Shown piece after piece: positions 35,222 to 43,992 of a DNA stretch of 64,000 nucleotides (within the stretch, counting starts at the first letter, position 1; each line of letters begins with the position of its first letter). The DNA is from Filobacillus milosensis (GTDB lineage Bacteria; Bacillota; Bacilli; Bacillales; Alkalibacillaceae): assembly GCF_004402015.1 (NCBI RefSeq), contig NZ_SOPW01000016.1:23027-87026 (forward strand). Direction: 5' to 3'. The notes under the pieces were generated by a model that saw nothing but the letters and a program-made list of their open reading frames with translations, ran no database searches and had not been told where the DNA came from. The position numbers and the translations under genes were made by a program.

Positions 35222-36142
35222 TTAGATATAAGTATTTCTTTTTTTAAATAAATTTTGTATGCCTTGAGCAAGGATATTTAATGAAAAAATCGTAAACGCC
35301 ATCGCAAACGCTGACCAGAACGGAATCCAAATGGCCATACGAATATCTCTGGTTGCATTCATTAGTAGCATTGGCCACGAAATTGAGCTGTTACGGATTG
35401 CAAATTGACCGGCATCTACTTGAATTAAGTACTGTGATACAAATACACCAATAAAAGCTAATTGACCAATCAAAAACATGACTTTACCTAAATCAGTAAT
35501 CATGTAGACGATTAACTTTCCGTAAATAAAAGGTAAAAAATAATACTTAAATAGTCTGAATGAACCAGCTCCTGCTACTACACCACTTAAAATATATTCT
35601 TTTGAAGAGATCTCGTCTAATTCAAGTTTTACCGCATCCGCTGCACGCCCTACTTCAACTAAAGCAATGATTAATACCAAATAGACTGGTCTGAACTCTG
35701 TAAATAAAAATGGCGGTAACATCACAATTAGAAGAACCATTAATATCGTAGGTATGTATGACAGAAAACCATTTAACCAATTCAACATAAGATGAGTACC
35801 TAACCACTTTTTATGAGCGAAAAACGCCAAAGGAATGGCTATTATATATCTCACTAATGTAATTAATATAACGACCAATAACGTTTCCTTTGCTCCCATA
35901 ACTAAAAGGCTTAATAGATCACGGCCAGCATGGTCAGAACCAATCAAATAGTTCTCATTAGACGGCTCAAAAGGTGGAGGAATGGGAATATCATCTTCTG
36001 TCCATAGGTATTGTACTTCCTCTAACTCTTGATCAATTAAAGGTAAATAAGGACCTACAAATGTTACGAACAAAAGTAACAAAATTAAAACGACACCAAA
36101 ACATAACAGGAAATTATCTTTTACAAATTTGGCTAGTCTCAT
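35222..36142 (-). CDS. ABC transporter permease, DppC/OppC type
   Basis: 306 residues with an N-terminal membrane anchor (FLLCFGVVLILLLLFVTFVGPYL), an extracytoplasmic loop with the DppC-like LIGSDHAGRDLLSLL (residues about 65-80), and five further helices. The usual EAA loop is only weakly recognisable. Its start overlaps the stop of the DppB-type gene by 4 bp (ATGA). No ATPase gene is in the window, so the importer is incomplete here or uses an unlinked ATPase. Confidence 0.75.
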   Translation of the reverse strand: MRLAKFVKDNFLLCFGVVLILLLLFVTFVGPYLPLIDQELEEVQYLWTEDDIPIPPPFEPSNENYLIGSDHAGRDLLSLLVMGAKETLLVVILITLVRYIIAIPLAFFAHKKWLGTHLMLNWLNGFLSYIPTILMVLLIVMLPPFLFTEFRPVYLVLIIALVEVGRAADAVKLELDEISSKEYILSGVVAGAGSFRLFKYYFLPFIYGKLIVYMITDLGKVMFLIGQLAFIGVFVSQYLIQVDAGQFAIRNSSISWPMLLMNATRDIRMAIWIPFWSAFAMAFTIFSLNILAQGIQNLFKKRNTYI

Positions 36143-37032
36143 AGCCCTCCCCTCACTTCTTTAGGGATATACCAATTTTTAATCGCTTGTGAAATAACCA
36201 CGACTAAAAACATTAATATTAAAAATGGCAGCATTAACCCAAGCGCTCTAATATCTTCATTATTTAATATGCTTTGCAGCAATTGATAACCCGCACCATT
36301 ATAACTCGAAATTTTTTCAATGATTGGCAAACTCGATAATATATATAACATGACCATTTGCGATTGATTAACCATTGTCGACCAGCAATTCCAAAACATA
36401 TGTTTTATTGCTTCAACTTTATTTAACCCTTTGGAAAAAACCGTTCGAACATAATCTTGTCCCATTTCATTTTCCATTGCAACAACTGTAACCTTAATCA
36501 TATGAGCTAAAGGAAAAATCGTTAATGAGATCAGCGGGATGATAAAGCTATACCATTCTTCATTTCCAAAAAGACCAAACTTAGGTAAGCCTGCACGCAT
36601 TAATAAATATTGAATGGCAATAAATAAGAAAAAATCAGGAATTGATGCGAAAACCCAAGAAAAGAAGGATAATACTTTGCCGCATTTCCTATGTCGTAAG
36701 TAAAATTGTAAAAGACCCAGTAATGAACCAACAATCATGCTAATGATAAATGCAGGCACGATGATTTTTAGACTTCGAGTCATAAATCGTTTTACTTCAT
36801 CTAGTATAGGGTTACCCCCTCTTGTTTCTCCAAAGCCTTTTTCAGTTTTAATATAAGTTACAAACTCTTCGATGCTCTCCAAATAAAGTTCTAAACTAAA
36901 TGGATAATGTGCATCAAATTGTAAAGGTCCAGATGTTGTAATAGCACGTTCCCTAGGCAATAGAAGTATAAGAATAAAGCCGACTAAAATTAAGAGAAAT
37001 AACAAGAAATTCTTAGTTATTTGCCATGTCAT
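36139..37032 (-). CDS. ABC transporter permease, DppB/OppB type
   Basis: 297 residues, six predicted membrane helices: an N-terminal helix LLFLLILVGFILILLL, a periplasmic-type loop, then IVPAFIISMIVGSLLGL and onward with a DppB-like end. The frame is open to 37116. GCGGAGGAA precedes the ATG at 37032 (MTWQITKNF), which is used. First gene of the two-permease unit. The solute-binding gene further downstream is interrupted. Confidence 0.75.
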   Translation of the reverse strand: MTWQITKNFLLFLLILVGFILILLLPRERAITTSGPLQFDAHYPFSLELYLESIEEFVTYIKTEKGFGETRGGNPILDEVKRFMTRSLKIIVPAFIISMIVGSLLGLLQFYLRHRKCGKVLSFFSWVFASIPDFFLFIAIQYLLMRAGLPKFGLFGNEEWYSFIIPLISLTIFPLAHMIKVTVVAMENEMGQDYVRTVFSKGLNKVEAIKHMFWNCWSTMVNQSQMVMLYILSSLPIIEKISSYNGAGYQLLQSILNNEDIRALGLMLPFLILMFLVVVISQAIKNWYIPKEVRGGL

Positions 37033-37151
37033 TTCGGTTCCTCCGCAGATTTTTTGAAAATTCAAATAAATATTTTTGGACATTATATCATGAATTAATA
37101 GTTCGTAATAGTTCAATTTAGCTATTTAGCCAGAAGATTAATCAAAAGTAT

Positions 37152-37186
37152 AAAAAAGCCACTATCCCCAAACAATAGTGGCTTTT
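37152..37186 (-). terminator. Strong hairpin terminator with no intact upstream gene
   Basis: 12-bp perfect stem AAAAGCCACTAT/ATAGTGGCTTTT. The minus-strand T-tract is longer (T6), so it would end minus-strand transcripts arriving from above 37190, where only a 28-codon frame is left. Confidence 0.75.
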
Positions 37187-37241
37187 GTAAAATATATTCA
37201 ATCTGACTAGTTTGTACGACATTAAAGTTCAAATTTCTGCT

Positions 37242-37328
37242 TTAACCCCCAATGGCACTATGTTCATTAATTATTTTAGTCTGATCAGGTTTGCTTTCAA
37301 CTTTACGTAAAAATGGTATGGAGGTCAT
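37242..37328 (-). pseudogene. 28-codon frame, possible gene remnant or micropeptide
   Basis: ATG at 37328 and TAA at 37242, reading MTSIPFLRKVESK and ending KIINEHSAIGG. It lies 55 bp upstream of a good terminator on the same strand. There is no convincing ribosome binding site (TAAGGTG is about 17 nt away). It could be the surviving 3' end of a lost gene or a small peptide gene. Confidence 0.25.
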
Positions 37329-37439
37329 TTATTTAGGCCCTAACACACCTTAAAATAGCTTACGACAAGTCTAAATAACTAGGACTGGGGAAGCTAGTAC
37401 CAATCTTTTCTACAAAGGTATTAATTGGAACCTCTTATT

Positions 37440-37469
37440 TTGACTATGATTTACATTTTAGGGTATAAA
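37440..37469 (+). promoter_or_regulatory. Promoter of the phospholipase-D family gene
   Basis: TTGACT (37440-37445), 18-bp spacer, TATAAA (37464-37469). Both boxes are near-consensus and lie 35 bp upstream of the start codon. Confidence 0.6.
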
Positions 37470-37503
37470 TCATGTAAAGCTATATATAAGAGAGGTTCCC
37501 TTC

Positions 37504-38967
37504 ATGAAAAAAAGAAAAATTTTTAAAAAGAAAAAGCTATGGATTACTATATTTACATTTTTAATAATCTATTTAGGAACTATTGCATACCATCAATTCA
37601 AACCATTACCTGAAGGGATTTCATATGAGGGTGAGACGCATCAATTGAATTCAGGCGATATTGAATTTTTATATGATTTAACCTATCAAGATAATGGTAG
37701 AGAAGTTTATGACCAGGAGATTTTTGATCAAGTGTATAAATCCATAGAGAACGCTGAAGAATTTTTAATTATGGATTTCTTTATGATTAATGAATTTGCA
37801 TCGTCTAATAGAGACTTCCCTAAAATCAGCCAAAAGCTGAGTAACAAAATCATTGAACAAAAAGAAAAACATCCCGACCTCAAAGTGGTATTAATAACTG
37901 ACCCAATAAATACGACGTACTATTCACACGAAGCCCAATTCATTAAACCACTTGAAGAGGCTGGTGTTGAAGTCGTCTATACGAAGTTGGAGCGATTAAG
38001 AGACCCCAATCCGTTATATTCTGCATTCTATAGGATGGGAATTCAATGGTTTGGACAAAGAGGCGATGGGTGGATTAAAAACCCGTTCGGAAGTAAATCA
38101 CCTGACGTAACAGCTAGATCGTACTTAAAGCTATTTAACATTAAAGCGAATCACAGGAAAATTTTAGTGAACGAAGATGAAGGACTAGTGATCTCTGCCA
38201 ACCCGCATGACGGGAGTGGTTTTCACTCGAACATCGGCTTTAAAGTGAAAGGTGATATATTAAAAGATATTATAGAATCTGAAAAATATGTGGCCAAGTT
38301 CTCTGGAGGCGATTTATCAGCTTTTCCAACTAAAGAAGAGCTTAATCAGATAGAATCAGTTGAATCTGGCGGAGAGATTCAAGCAAAAATCATTACAGAA
38401 CAAAAGATTCAACATGCCGTGGTAGATGCTATTGACCAAGCGAAAGCTGGTGACCAGGTATGGATTGGTATGTTCTTTTTGTCAGACCGAGATATCATTG
38501 ATGCCATTCAAAGAGCAGGCAAAAGGGATGTAGATGTTAAGCTTGTCCTAGATCCTAACCAGAATGCTTTTGGTAGTGAAAAAGCCGGTCTACCTAATAT
38601 CCCAATTGCGAGTGAGCTACTAACAGAGGAAAATATGGATATAGACATGAAATGGTACAACGTGTCCAAAGAGCAGTATCACTCGAAAATTGTATATGTA
38701 AGGAAGGAAGACTCTAGTACCATCATTGGTGGATCTGGTAATTACACGTCTCGAAATATTAATAACTATAATTTAGAAAGCGACATAGAAATAAAAGCTC
38801 CTAATGATCAAGATATTGTTCAAGAAGTTGATGATTATTTCCATCGAATTTGGGAAAATGATGATGGTTTATATACAGTGAAGTATGAAGAATATGCAGG
38901 TTCTTTAACTCTTGCTAAACGTGTGCTGTATACAGTCCAGAAACTTACTATGTTTACGACTTACTAA
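37504..38967 (+). CDS. Membrane-anchored phospholipase D / cardiolipin synthase-like protein
   Basis: 487 residues. It has a basic N-terminus and one membrane helix (LWITIFTFLIIYLGTIAY), then two PLD domains. First HKD motif: NHRKILVNEDEG, about residue 217. Second: YHSKIVYVRKED followed by GSGNYTSRN, about residue 400. Both histidines and lysines are present, so a phosphatidyltransferase or phospholipase reaction is possible. It has one anchor instead of the usual two helices of cardiolipin synthases and lies alone between a good promoter and a terminator. Start supported by AGAGAGG. Confidence 0.8.
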   Translation: MKKRKIFKKKKLWITIFTFLIIYLGTIAYHQFKPLPEGISYEGETHQLNSGDIEFLYDLTYQDNGREVYDQEIFDQVYKSIENAEEFLIMDFFMINEFASSNRDFPKISQKLSNKIIEQKEKHPDLKVVLITDPINTTYYSHEAQFIKPLEEAGVEVVYTKLERLRDPNPLYSAFYRMGIQWFGQRGDGWIKNPFGSKSPDVTARSYLKLFNIKANHRKILVNEDEGLVISANPHDGSGFHSNIGFKVKGDILKDIIESEKYVAKFSGGDLSAFPTKEELNQIESVESGGEIQAKIITEQKIQHAVVDAIDQAKAGDQVWIGMFFLSDRDIIDAIQRAGKRDVDVKLVLDPNQNAFGSEKAGLPNIPIASELLTEENMDIDMKWYNVSKEQYHSKIVYVRKEDSSTIIGGSGNYTSRNINNYNLESDIEIKAPNDQDIVQEVDDYFHRIWENDDGLYTVKYEEYAGSLTLAKRVLYTVQKLTMFTTY

Positions 38968-38970
38968 TAT

Positions 38971-39006
38971 AAAAACGTCTCGCATAAGATTTGCGAGACG
39001 TTTTTT
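38971..39006. terminator. Bidirectional terminator
   Basis: AAAACGTCTCGCA/TGCGAGACGTTTT 13-bp stem, T6 on +. The minus-strand dehydrogenase gene also ends beside it. Confidence 0.92.
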
Positions 39007-39017
39007 ATGAATTAACA

Positions 39018-39794
39018 TTACTGCGCTGTATATCCTCCATCTATAACCACCGCTTGACCAGTCACTCCTTTAGATTTATCACTTGCTAGAAATAGTATAT
39101 AATCCGCAATTTCTTGTACGGAAAGTAATCGCTTTTGTGGAACTAATGGATAAATAACATCTTCTAAAACTTTTTCTAACGTGACGCCTCGATTCTCAGC
39201 TAATTCACCTAATTGATTACGAACAAGAGGTGTATCAACATAGCCAGGACAAACTGCATTAGCTGTAATGCCAAATTCAGCACCTTCTAAAGCCGTAACT
39301 TTTGTTAAACCAACCACACCATGCTTTGCACTGTTATAAGCTGATTTCCCAGCAAAACCAATTAACCCATTAATTGAAGCCATGTTAATGATTCGACCAA
39401 AACCTTGTTTTTTCATAATTGGCATAGCGTGTTTGGTTGTTATATATGGTGCCACGAGCATGACCTTAATCATTAATTCAAATTTTTCACTCGGAAAGTC
39501 TTCAATCGATGCTACGTGTTGTAAACCAGCGTTATTAAATAGAACATCTAATCGACCGTATCTCTCAACAGCCTGATTAATAGCTTTCTCGATCTCCTCT
39601 TCTTTCGCCACATCACATTTTAGCCCCATTACGTCATACCCTTCACCTAAAAGTTCTTTTGCTACTTTTTTTACTTGATCTTCGCTAATGTCACTTAATA
39701 CAACTTTAGCTCTGTTTTCAGCAAATTCCTTTGCCACTTTATAGCCTATTCCACTCGCCGCTCCAGTCACAAAAACTACTTTATCTTCTACCAT
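39018..39794 (-). CDS. D-3-hydroxybutyrate dehydrogenase (SDR)
   Basis: 258-residue NAD-dependent SDR that interconverts 3-hydroxybutyrate and acetoacetate. Seen: TGAASGIG, FNNAGLQHVASIEDFP, NMASINGLIGFAGKSAYNSAKHG with the catalytic Ser/Tyr/Lys, and CPGYVDTPLVRNQ with VPQKRLLSVQEIADY, which are characteristic of BdhA. Together with the phasin at 51240 it suggests polyhydroxybutyrate metabolism. Start supported by GGAAGGGGA. It is monocistronic. Confidence 0.88.
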   Translation of the reverse strand: MVEDKVVFVTGAASGIGYKVAKEFAENRAKVVLSDISEDQVKKVAKELLGEGYDVMGLKCDVAKEEEIEKAINQAVERYGRLDVLFNNAGLQHVASIEDFPSEKFELMIKVMLVAPYITTKHAMPIMKKQGFGRIINMASINGLIGFAGKSAYNSAKHGVVGLTKVTALEGAEFGITANAVCPGYVDTPLVRNQLGELAENRGVTLEKVLEDVIYPLVPQKRLLSVQEIADYILFLASDKSKGVTGQAVVIDGGYTAQ

Positions 39795-40013
39795 TCATAA
39801 TCCCCTTCCAGGCTTATCACATTTTATAATTCCTATTTAAAATTACTATTAGTGCTATTCACTCATTTCTCCTTCAATTTTATTTAAATTGTTCTTATTA
39901 TCGACCGTTTTACAATAGCTGACAAAATAAGTGTTTATTTATAACACCTTCTGACAAATATCTTTTAAAAGGTTTTATATAATGGTAAAAAGTTTTTGTA
40001 AGGAGAAGGGATT

Positions 40014-40868
40014 ATGGAGACACCTGTAAAAATATATCACGTGGATCAAGGCGAATGGCAAAAGAACAAGCTAGTTATGGAGAACCCAGAGCAGGAGAAC
40101 TTATATTTCTTTCGATTTATTGGAGGAAACCCTAGTGAAACGGATGAGCTTATTCAGCAATTACGTGTGTTAAAAGGTCAAAAAACACTGCTCATCGGCA
40201 TTTTTCGCTTTCCTTTTCGCTTTGAAGGCAAGAGGCGCGCCCAAACAGCAACCGAACAATATTTAAGAATGAAAGAGTTTTGCGATGCCGTCATCTATTT
40301 CCATAGTGATGATTTAATGGATCTGATCGACCATAAAACTTCTATCCGTGATGCTCAAAATACTTTTAATGCTGTAGAAGAAGAGACGATTCGTTCCTTA
40401 AAAGAGCTTATCGAACACACTGGTGATATGAATATCGATTTTCACGATATTGAATCATTTATTCATAAAAACAAAGGCCCATTTTTCATACATACAGTTG
40501 AAAATGACTCCTTTGATATCCCATTGAAATATCTGATTTCCACTCCTTACTTACCTAAAGATTTTACTGATGGCGATCAACTTATTATTAATATTGGCTA
40601 TACAAGAGATGTCAATATGGAGACATTTAGGCAAATTAATTTGCGCCTCCATGATTTATTTTCTAAGGCTGAACTTTTTAAAATTGGTTCTTACTTTATT
40701 GATGAACCCGGTGAACGTTTTAAAATTACGTTGATTGTAAACGGAATCGCTGACCCTATAGAACCACCTGAGAATTACCGAAAAATCTCGAAATACAATG
40801 AAATGGTCGGTCGGTGTAAAAGAATCATTGAAAAAGGAAAAAGAAGATACAAGCTAATGAAAAGTTGA
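40014..40868 (+). CDS. FtsZ-like protein lacking the N-terminal GTP-binding region
   Basis: 284 residues that align collinearly with FtsZ from about FtsZ residue 100 onward. Residues 31-71 (FFRFIGGNPSETD...IGIFRFPFRFEG) correspond to FtsZ FVTAGMGGGTGTG...VGVVTRPFTFEG. MKEFCDAVIYFHSDDLMDLID matches MKEAVDTLIVIPNDRILEIVD. MNIDFHD (139-145) preserves the T7 loop NxDFxD with both aspartates. LISTPYLPKDFTDGDQLIINI matches the C-terminal domain. Missing are the first about 95 residues (nucleotide loops T1-T3), and the GGGTGTG signature has become GGNPSET, so GTP binding is unlikely. The tail is basic (CKRIIEKGKRRYKLMKS) and lacks the usual FtsA/SepF-binding peptide. Strong AAGGAGAAGG; a TATAAT lies at 39978-39983. 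It is monocistronic. Confidence 0.75.
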   Translation: METPVKIYHVDQGEWQKNKLVMENPEQENLYFFRFIGGNPSETDELIQQLRVLKGQKTLLIGIFRFPFRFEGKRRAQTATEQYLRMKEFCDAVIYFHSDDLMDLIDHKTSIRDAQNTFNAVEEETIRSLKELIEHTGDMNIDFHDIESFIHKNKGPFFIHTVENDSFDIPLKYLISTPYLPKDFTDGDQLIINIGYTRDVNMETFRQINLRLHDLFSKAELFKIGSYFIDEPGERFKITLIVNGIADPIEPPENYRKISKYNEMVGRCKRIIEKGKRRYKLMKS

Positions 40869-40892
40869 CCTATTGATCAGGTCAACTTTTTT
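40861..40892 (+). terminator. Terminator overlapping the stop of the FtsZ-like gene
   Basis: AAAGTTGACCT/AGGTCAACTTT 11-bp stem, loop ATTGATC, T6. The stop codon lies within the stem. Confidence 0.92.
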
Positions 40893-40905
40893 ATTATTCA
40901 TCTCC

Positions 40906-40930
40906 GTTTAAATTGGTTGAATTAAGGTAA
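40906..40930 (+). promoter_or_regulatory. Putative sigma-B promoter of the stress SDR
   Basis: GTTTAA (40906-40911), a 13-bp spacer and AGGTAA (40925-40930) resemble the general-stress consensus GTTTAA-N12-15-GGGTAT/A. The position, 40 bp before the start codon, is suitable. The homologous B. subtilis gene (ydaD) is known to be sigma-B dependent. Confidence 0.5.
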
Positions 40931-40970
40931 TGTTTTCAATATAAGCACTTAAATGGAGGATGATTAATAG

Positions 40971-41837
40971 ATGAAACCCGAAGATATGCAAAAAGGACGT
41001 ACACCTCGACAGGTTCAGGATAAACAACCAGGCATTGAATCCATTATGGATCCACGCCCTCATCAACCGAAGGAGTATGTAGGTACCAATAAACTTAATG
41101 ATAAAGTCGCCTTAATTACTGGTGGAGATAGTGGTATAGGACGAGCTGTTTCGATGCTATATGCTAAAGAAGGGGCACATGTGGCGATTTCTTATTTAGA
41201 TGAACACGATGACGCTGAAGAAACTAAAACACTTGTTGAAGCAGAAGGGGTCAAATGTCTGTTGCTTCCTGGTGATATTAAAGACCCAGAGCACTGTGAT
41301 CACTTAGTTAAACAAACCGTTAATCATTTTGGTAAACTTAATATTTTAGTTAACAATGCTGCGATTCAATACATTCGTGAAGATGTCACAGATATTTCAA
41401 ACGAACAATTTGAAGAAGTCTTTCGCACCAATTTCTTTTCTCAATTCTATTTAACTAAAGCAGCTGTTCCTCACATGAATTCTGGAGATTCTATCATTAA
41501 CACGTCTTCCATTAATGCCTATCAAGGAAATGCAATTTTGATGGATTACTCAGCGACTAAAGGAGCCGTTACTGCTTTTACTAGAAGCATTGCACAGAGC
41601 TTAGCCAGTAAAGGTATAAGAGCCAATACAGTGGCACCAGGACCCGTATGGACGCCACTCATCCCATCATCATTTGATGAAGATGGCGTTGAGAATTTTG
41701 GGCAGGATAATCTAATGGGACGTCCTGGACAGCCCTCAGAGCACGCATGGCCATTCGTTATGCTTGCCTCTGATGAATCTTCTTACATGACTGGACAGGC
41801 GATTCATATTAATGGAGGGTCATATACATCCTCATAA
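40971..41837 (+). CDS. General-stress SDR oxidoreductase (YdaD/GSP39-like)
   Basis: 288-residue SDR with the 45-residue N-terminal extension typical of the general stress protein 39 group (DKQPGIESIMDPRPHQP). Seen: TGGDSGIGRA cofactor loop, NNAAIQYIREDVTDI, NTSSINAYQGN, YSATKGA catalytic Tyr/Lys, and the C-terminal SYMTGQAIHINGG. Substrate unknown; an aldehyde or alcohol is suspected. A sigma-B-like promoter precedes it and GGAGG supports the ATG. Confidence 0.85.
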   Translation: MKPEDMQKGRTPRQVQDKQPGIESIMDPRPHQPKEYVGTNKLNDKVALITGGDSGIGRAVSMLYAKEGAHVAISYLDEHDDAEETKTLVEAEGVKCLLLPGDIKDPEHCDHLVKQTVNHFGKLNILVNNAAIQYIREDVTDISNEQFEEVFRTNFFSQFYLTKAAVPHMNSGDSIINTSSINAYQGNAILMDYSATKGAVTAFTRSIAQSLASKGIRANTVAPGPVWTPLIPSSFDEDGVENFGQDNLMGRPGQPSEHAWPFVMLASDESSYMTGQAIHINGGSYTSS

Positions 41838-41868
41838 TAAGATGAAAAATTATAAAAACAGTACAACA

Positions 41869-41891
41869 GGCCCGTTTATCGGGTCTTTTTT
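41869..41891 (+). terminator. Terminator of the stress SDR gene
   Basis: GGCCCG/CGGGTC (one G-U pair), loop TTTAT, T6 run. Confidence 0.65.
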
Positions 41892-41955
41892 GTATATTTG
41901 TTTTTTAGAAAAATTTACCTTTAAGCATATACCAACAAATATTAAAGAGTTCATA

Positions 41956-42837
41956 TCATGCTTTTTCTTTGTAAACCATCACTTGATTTCTACCTTGCGA
42001 CTTGGCTTGGTATAAAGCTTGATCCGCTCGATCTAATAGCTGTTTGGCTTCATAACCAGATTGTGGGTGCATTGTTTCCACCCCTAAGCTAATCGTCACA
42101 TAAGGCTTAATATGAGAAGTTTCATGAGGAATCATTAACCGTTCAACATTTTGTCTAATATTCTCCGCTACCTTTAAGGCACCCTGTTCATCTGTCGCAG
42201 GAAGTATGACCACGAACTCTTCCCCGCCATATCTAGCAAAATAATCAGTTGGTCTGTTCAAACTAGACTGAATAACTTGAGCCACTTTAATTAAGCATTC
42301 ATCTCCTTTAATGTGACCATATGTATCGTTATATTGTTTAAACTGATCAATATCAATCATAATTAGAGAAAGTGACGTTTCATGTGAAACTTTCATATAC
42401 TCTTCACTTAACACTTGATCAAAATTCCGCCGGTTAGGAATTAGTGTTAAACCATCCATATTTGCCATATGACTTTGTATAATAATCTCTCTTTGTTGGT
42501 CTAAAATTTCCTGTGAATTCTTTTGAATTTGTTTAAACAACAATCCTATAAAACTCCCAACAGCCACAAAGAATACTAGTCTTAAAACCCACGAAAAGGT
42601 TAACTGATTAACATTTTCGGCCACATCAACAAGCATTAGGGGTCCAGCTAAGATTCCACTAATTAGGCCAACCGCAATACCTCCAAGAATTTTCCAATAC
42701 CAAGCCGCTAATATAATTGGAAAATAGTAAAAGTGTACGGTAACAGTATTTGGCCTCAATAAATAAACGATCATCCAAGCAATTGCCAGGGCCATTATTA
42801 TATAACTAACTGACAATTTTCGGCCCTTTAAAACCAC
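41956..42837 (-). CDS. Membrane diguanylate cyclase (GGDEF)
   Basis: 293 residues. About three membrane helices occupy residues 10-100, a short coiled linker follows, and then the GGDEF domain. The active-site motif is GGEEF (204-208), a functional variant. The inhibitory site R-x-x-D (RPTD, 195-198) lies exactly five residues upstream, so product feedback is expected. It should make c-di-GMP from two GTP. It is monocistronic; the sensory input would come from the membrane part. Confidence 0.9.
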   Translation of the reverse strand: MVLKGRKLSVSYIIMALAIAWMIVYLLRPNTVTVHFYYFPIILAAWYWKILGGIAVGLISGILAGPLMLVDVAENVNQLTFSWVLRLVFFVAVGSFIGLLFKQIQKNSQEILDQQREIIIQSHMANMDGLTLIPNRRNFDQVLSEEYMKVSHETSLSLIMIDIDQFKQYNDTYGHIKGDECLIKVAQVIQSSLNRPTDYFARYGGEEFVVILPATDEQGALKVAENIRQNVERLMIPHETSHIKPYVTISLGVETMHPQSGYEAKQLLDRADQALYQAKSQGRNQVMVYKEKA

Positions 42838-42939
42838 ACTAATCCACCTTTCGACTCAATAATTTAATCCCTTTAATCATTTTCTAGACAAAAAGTCTAT
42901 CTCCTTCCTGATGACCATAAGTAAAGATCTAGAAATAAT

Positions 42940-42967
42940 GAAAAACCAGCCGAATATACGACTGGTC
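42940..42967 (-). terminator. Terminator of ltaE
   Basis: ACCAGcCG/CGaCTGGT stem with an AATATA loop, T5 on the minus strand. Confidence 0.8.
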
Positions 42968-42972
42968 AGAAA

Positions 42973-43992
42973 TCAAACTAATTTTCTTACATTATTTATA
43001 ACTGTATCAATATCATCTTCTGTAACATCATAGTTTGTTACAAAGCGAACCGTATATGGTCCAAAGGCAACAGTTAGGATTCCTTCTCCTTTTAATTTTT
43101 CAATAAACTCCTCACTAGTAACACCAAGTCCTTTGACATTCACCAATAAAATATTGGTCTCAACTTGGCCTTCGATTTCAATGCCATCAATGTTAGCAAA
43201 ACTATCTGCTAACTTCTTAGCATGATCATGATCTTCAGCTAACCGGTCAACCATATCATTTAATGCAATGATGCCAGGTGCTGCTACAATTCCCACTTGC
43301 CTTAAACCACCACCGAGACGTTTACGCCATTTTCTTGCTCGATCTATAAATTCTTTAGGTCCAGCTAAAATTGAACCAACCGGCGCCCCTAATCCTTTAG
43401 ATAAGCAAAACTGAACCGTATCAGTCTGTTCAGCAAACTTATGTATCGGTATCCCTGAAGCAACAGATGCATTAAATAAACGTGCCCCATCTAAATGGAC
43501 CGGAATATTGTGTTCGCGAGCAATCTTCGCAATAGCTTCCATATTTTCTAAAGGTAAAATGGCACCTCCAGCTTTGTTATGCGTATTTTCAAGGCAGATT
43601 AAGCCCGTTTCAGGAAAATGAACATCTTCTGGTCGGATAGCGGCTTTAACATCCTCAGGGTTCATTGCTCCACGCACCCCTGCAATCGTCCTCGGCTGAA
43701 TTCCTGCTAAAGCAGACATAGCAGCACCTTCATATAAAAACACATGCGCATTAGACTCCATAATCACTTCATCGCTTGGTTTACAGTGTGTGAGTACAGC
43801 AATTTGATTTCCTTGTGTACCACTTGTTACAAATAATGCCGCTTCTTTCCCCAGCTTCTCAGCAGCTAATTCTTCTAATCTATTAACGGTTGGGTCTTCG
43901 ACATAAACATCATCACCAACCTCTGCATTATAAGCTGCTTTTCTCATGGCTTCTGTTGGCTTTGTGACAGTATCACTTCTTAAATCAATCAT
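42973..43992 (-). CDS. ltaE: Low-specificity L-threonine aldolase
   Basis: 339-residue PLP enzyme that splits threonine or allo-threonine to glycine and acetaldehyde. Seen: MIDLRSDTVTKPTEAMRKA at the N-terminus, VTSGTQGNQIA, ENTHNKAGGAILP, HLDGARLFNA and the PLP lysine in CLSKGLGAPVGS. GGGAGGGG fits the ATG at 43992 better than the upstream ATG at 44007. It is monocistronic. Confidence 0.93.
   Translation of the reverse strand: MIDLRSDTVTKPTEAMRKAAYNAEVGDDVYVEDPTVNRLEELAAEKLGKEAALFVTSGTQGNQIAVLTHCKPSDEVIMESNAHVFLYEGAAMSALAGIQPRTIAGVRGAMNPEDVKAAIRPEDVHFPETGLICLENTHNKAGGAILPLENMEAIAKIAREHNIPVHLDGARLFNASVASGIPIHKFAEQTDTVQFCLSKGLGAPVGSILAGPKEFIDRARKWRKRLGGGLRQVGIVAAPGIIALNDMVDRLAEDHDHAKKLADSFANIDGIEIEGQVETNILLVNVKGLGVTSEEFIEKLKGEGILTVAFGPYTVRFVTNYDVTEDDIDTVINNVRKLV

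Larger units (their letters stand above)
37033..37503. other. 470-bp divergent intergenic region
   Basis: It contains a strong hairpin (37154-37186), a 28-codon minus-strand frame ending next to it (37242-37328) and the promoter of the phospholipase-D gene (37440-37469). Otherwise AT-rich with no further recognisable feature. Confidence 0.4.
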
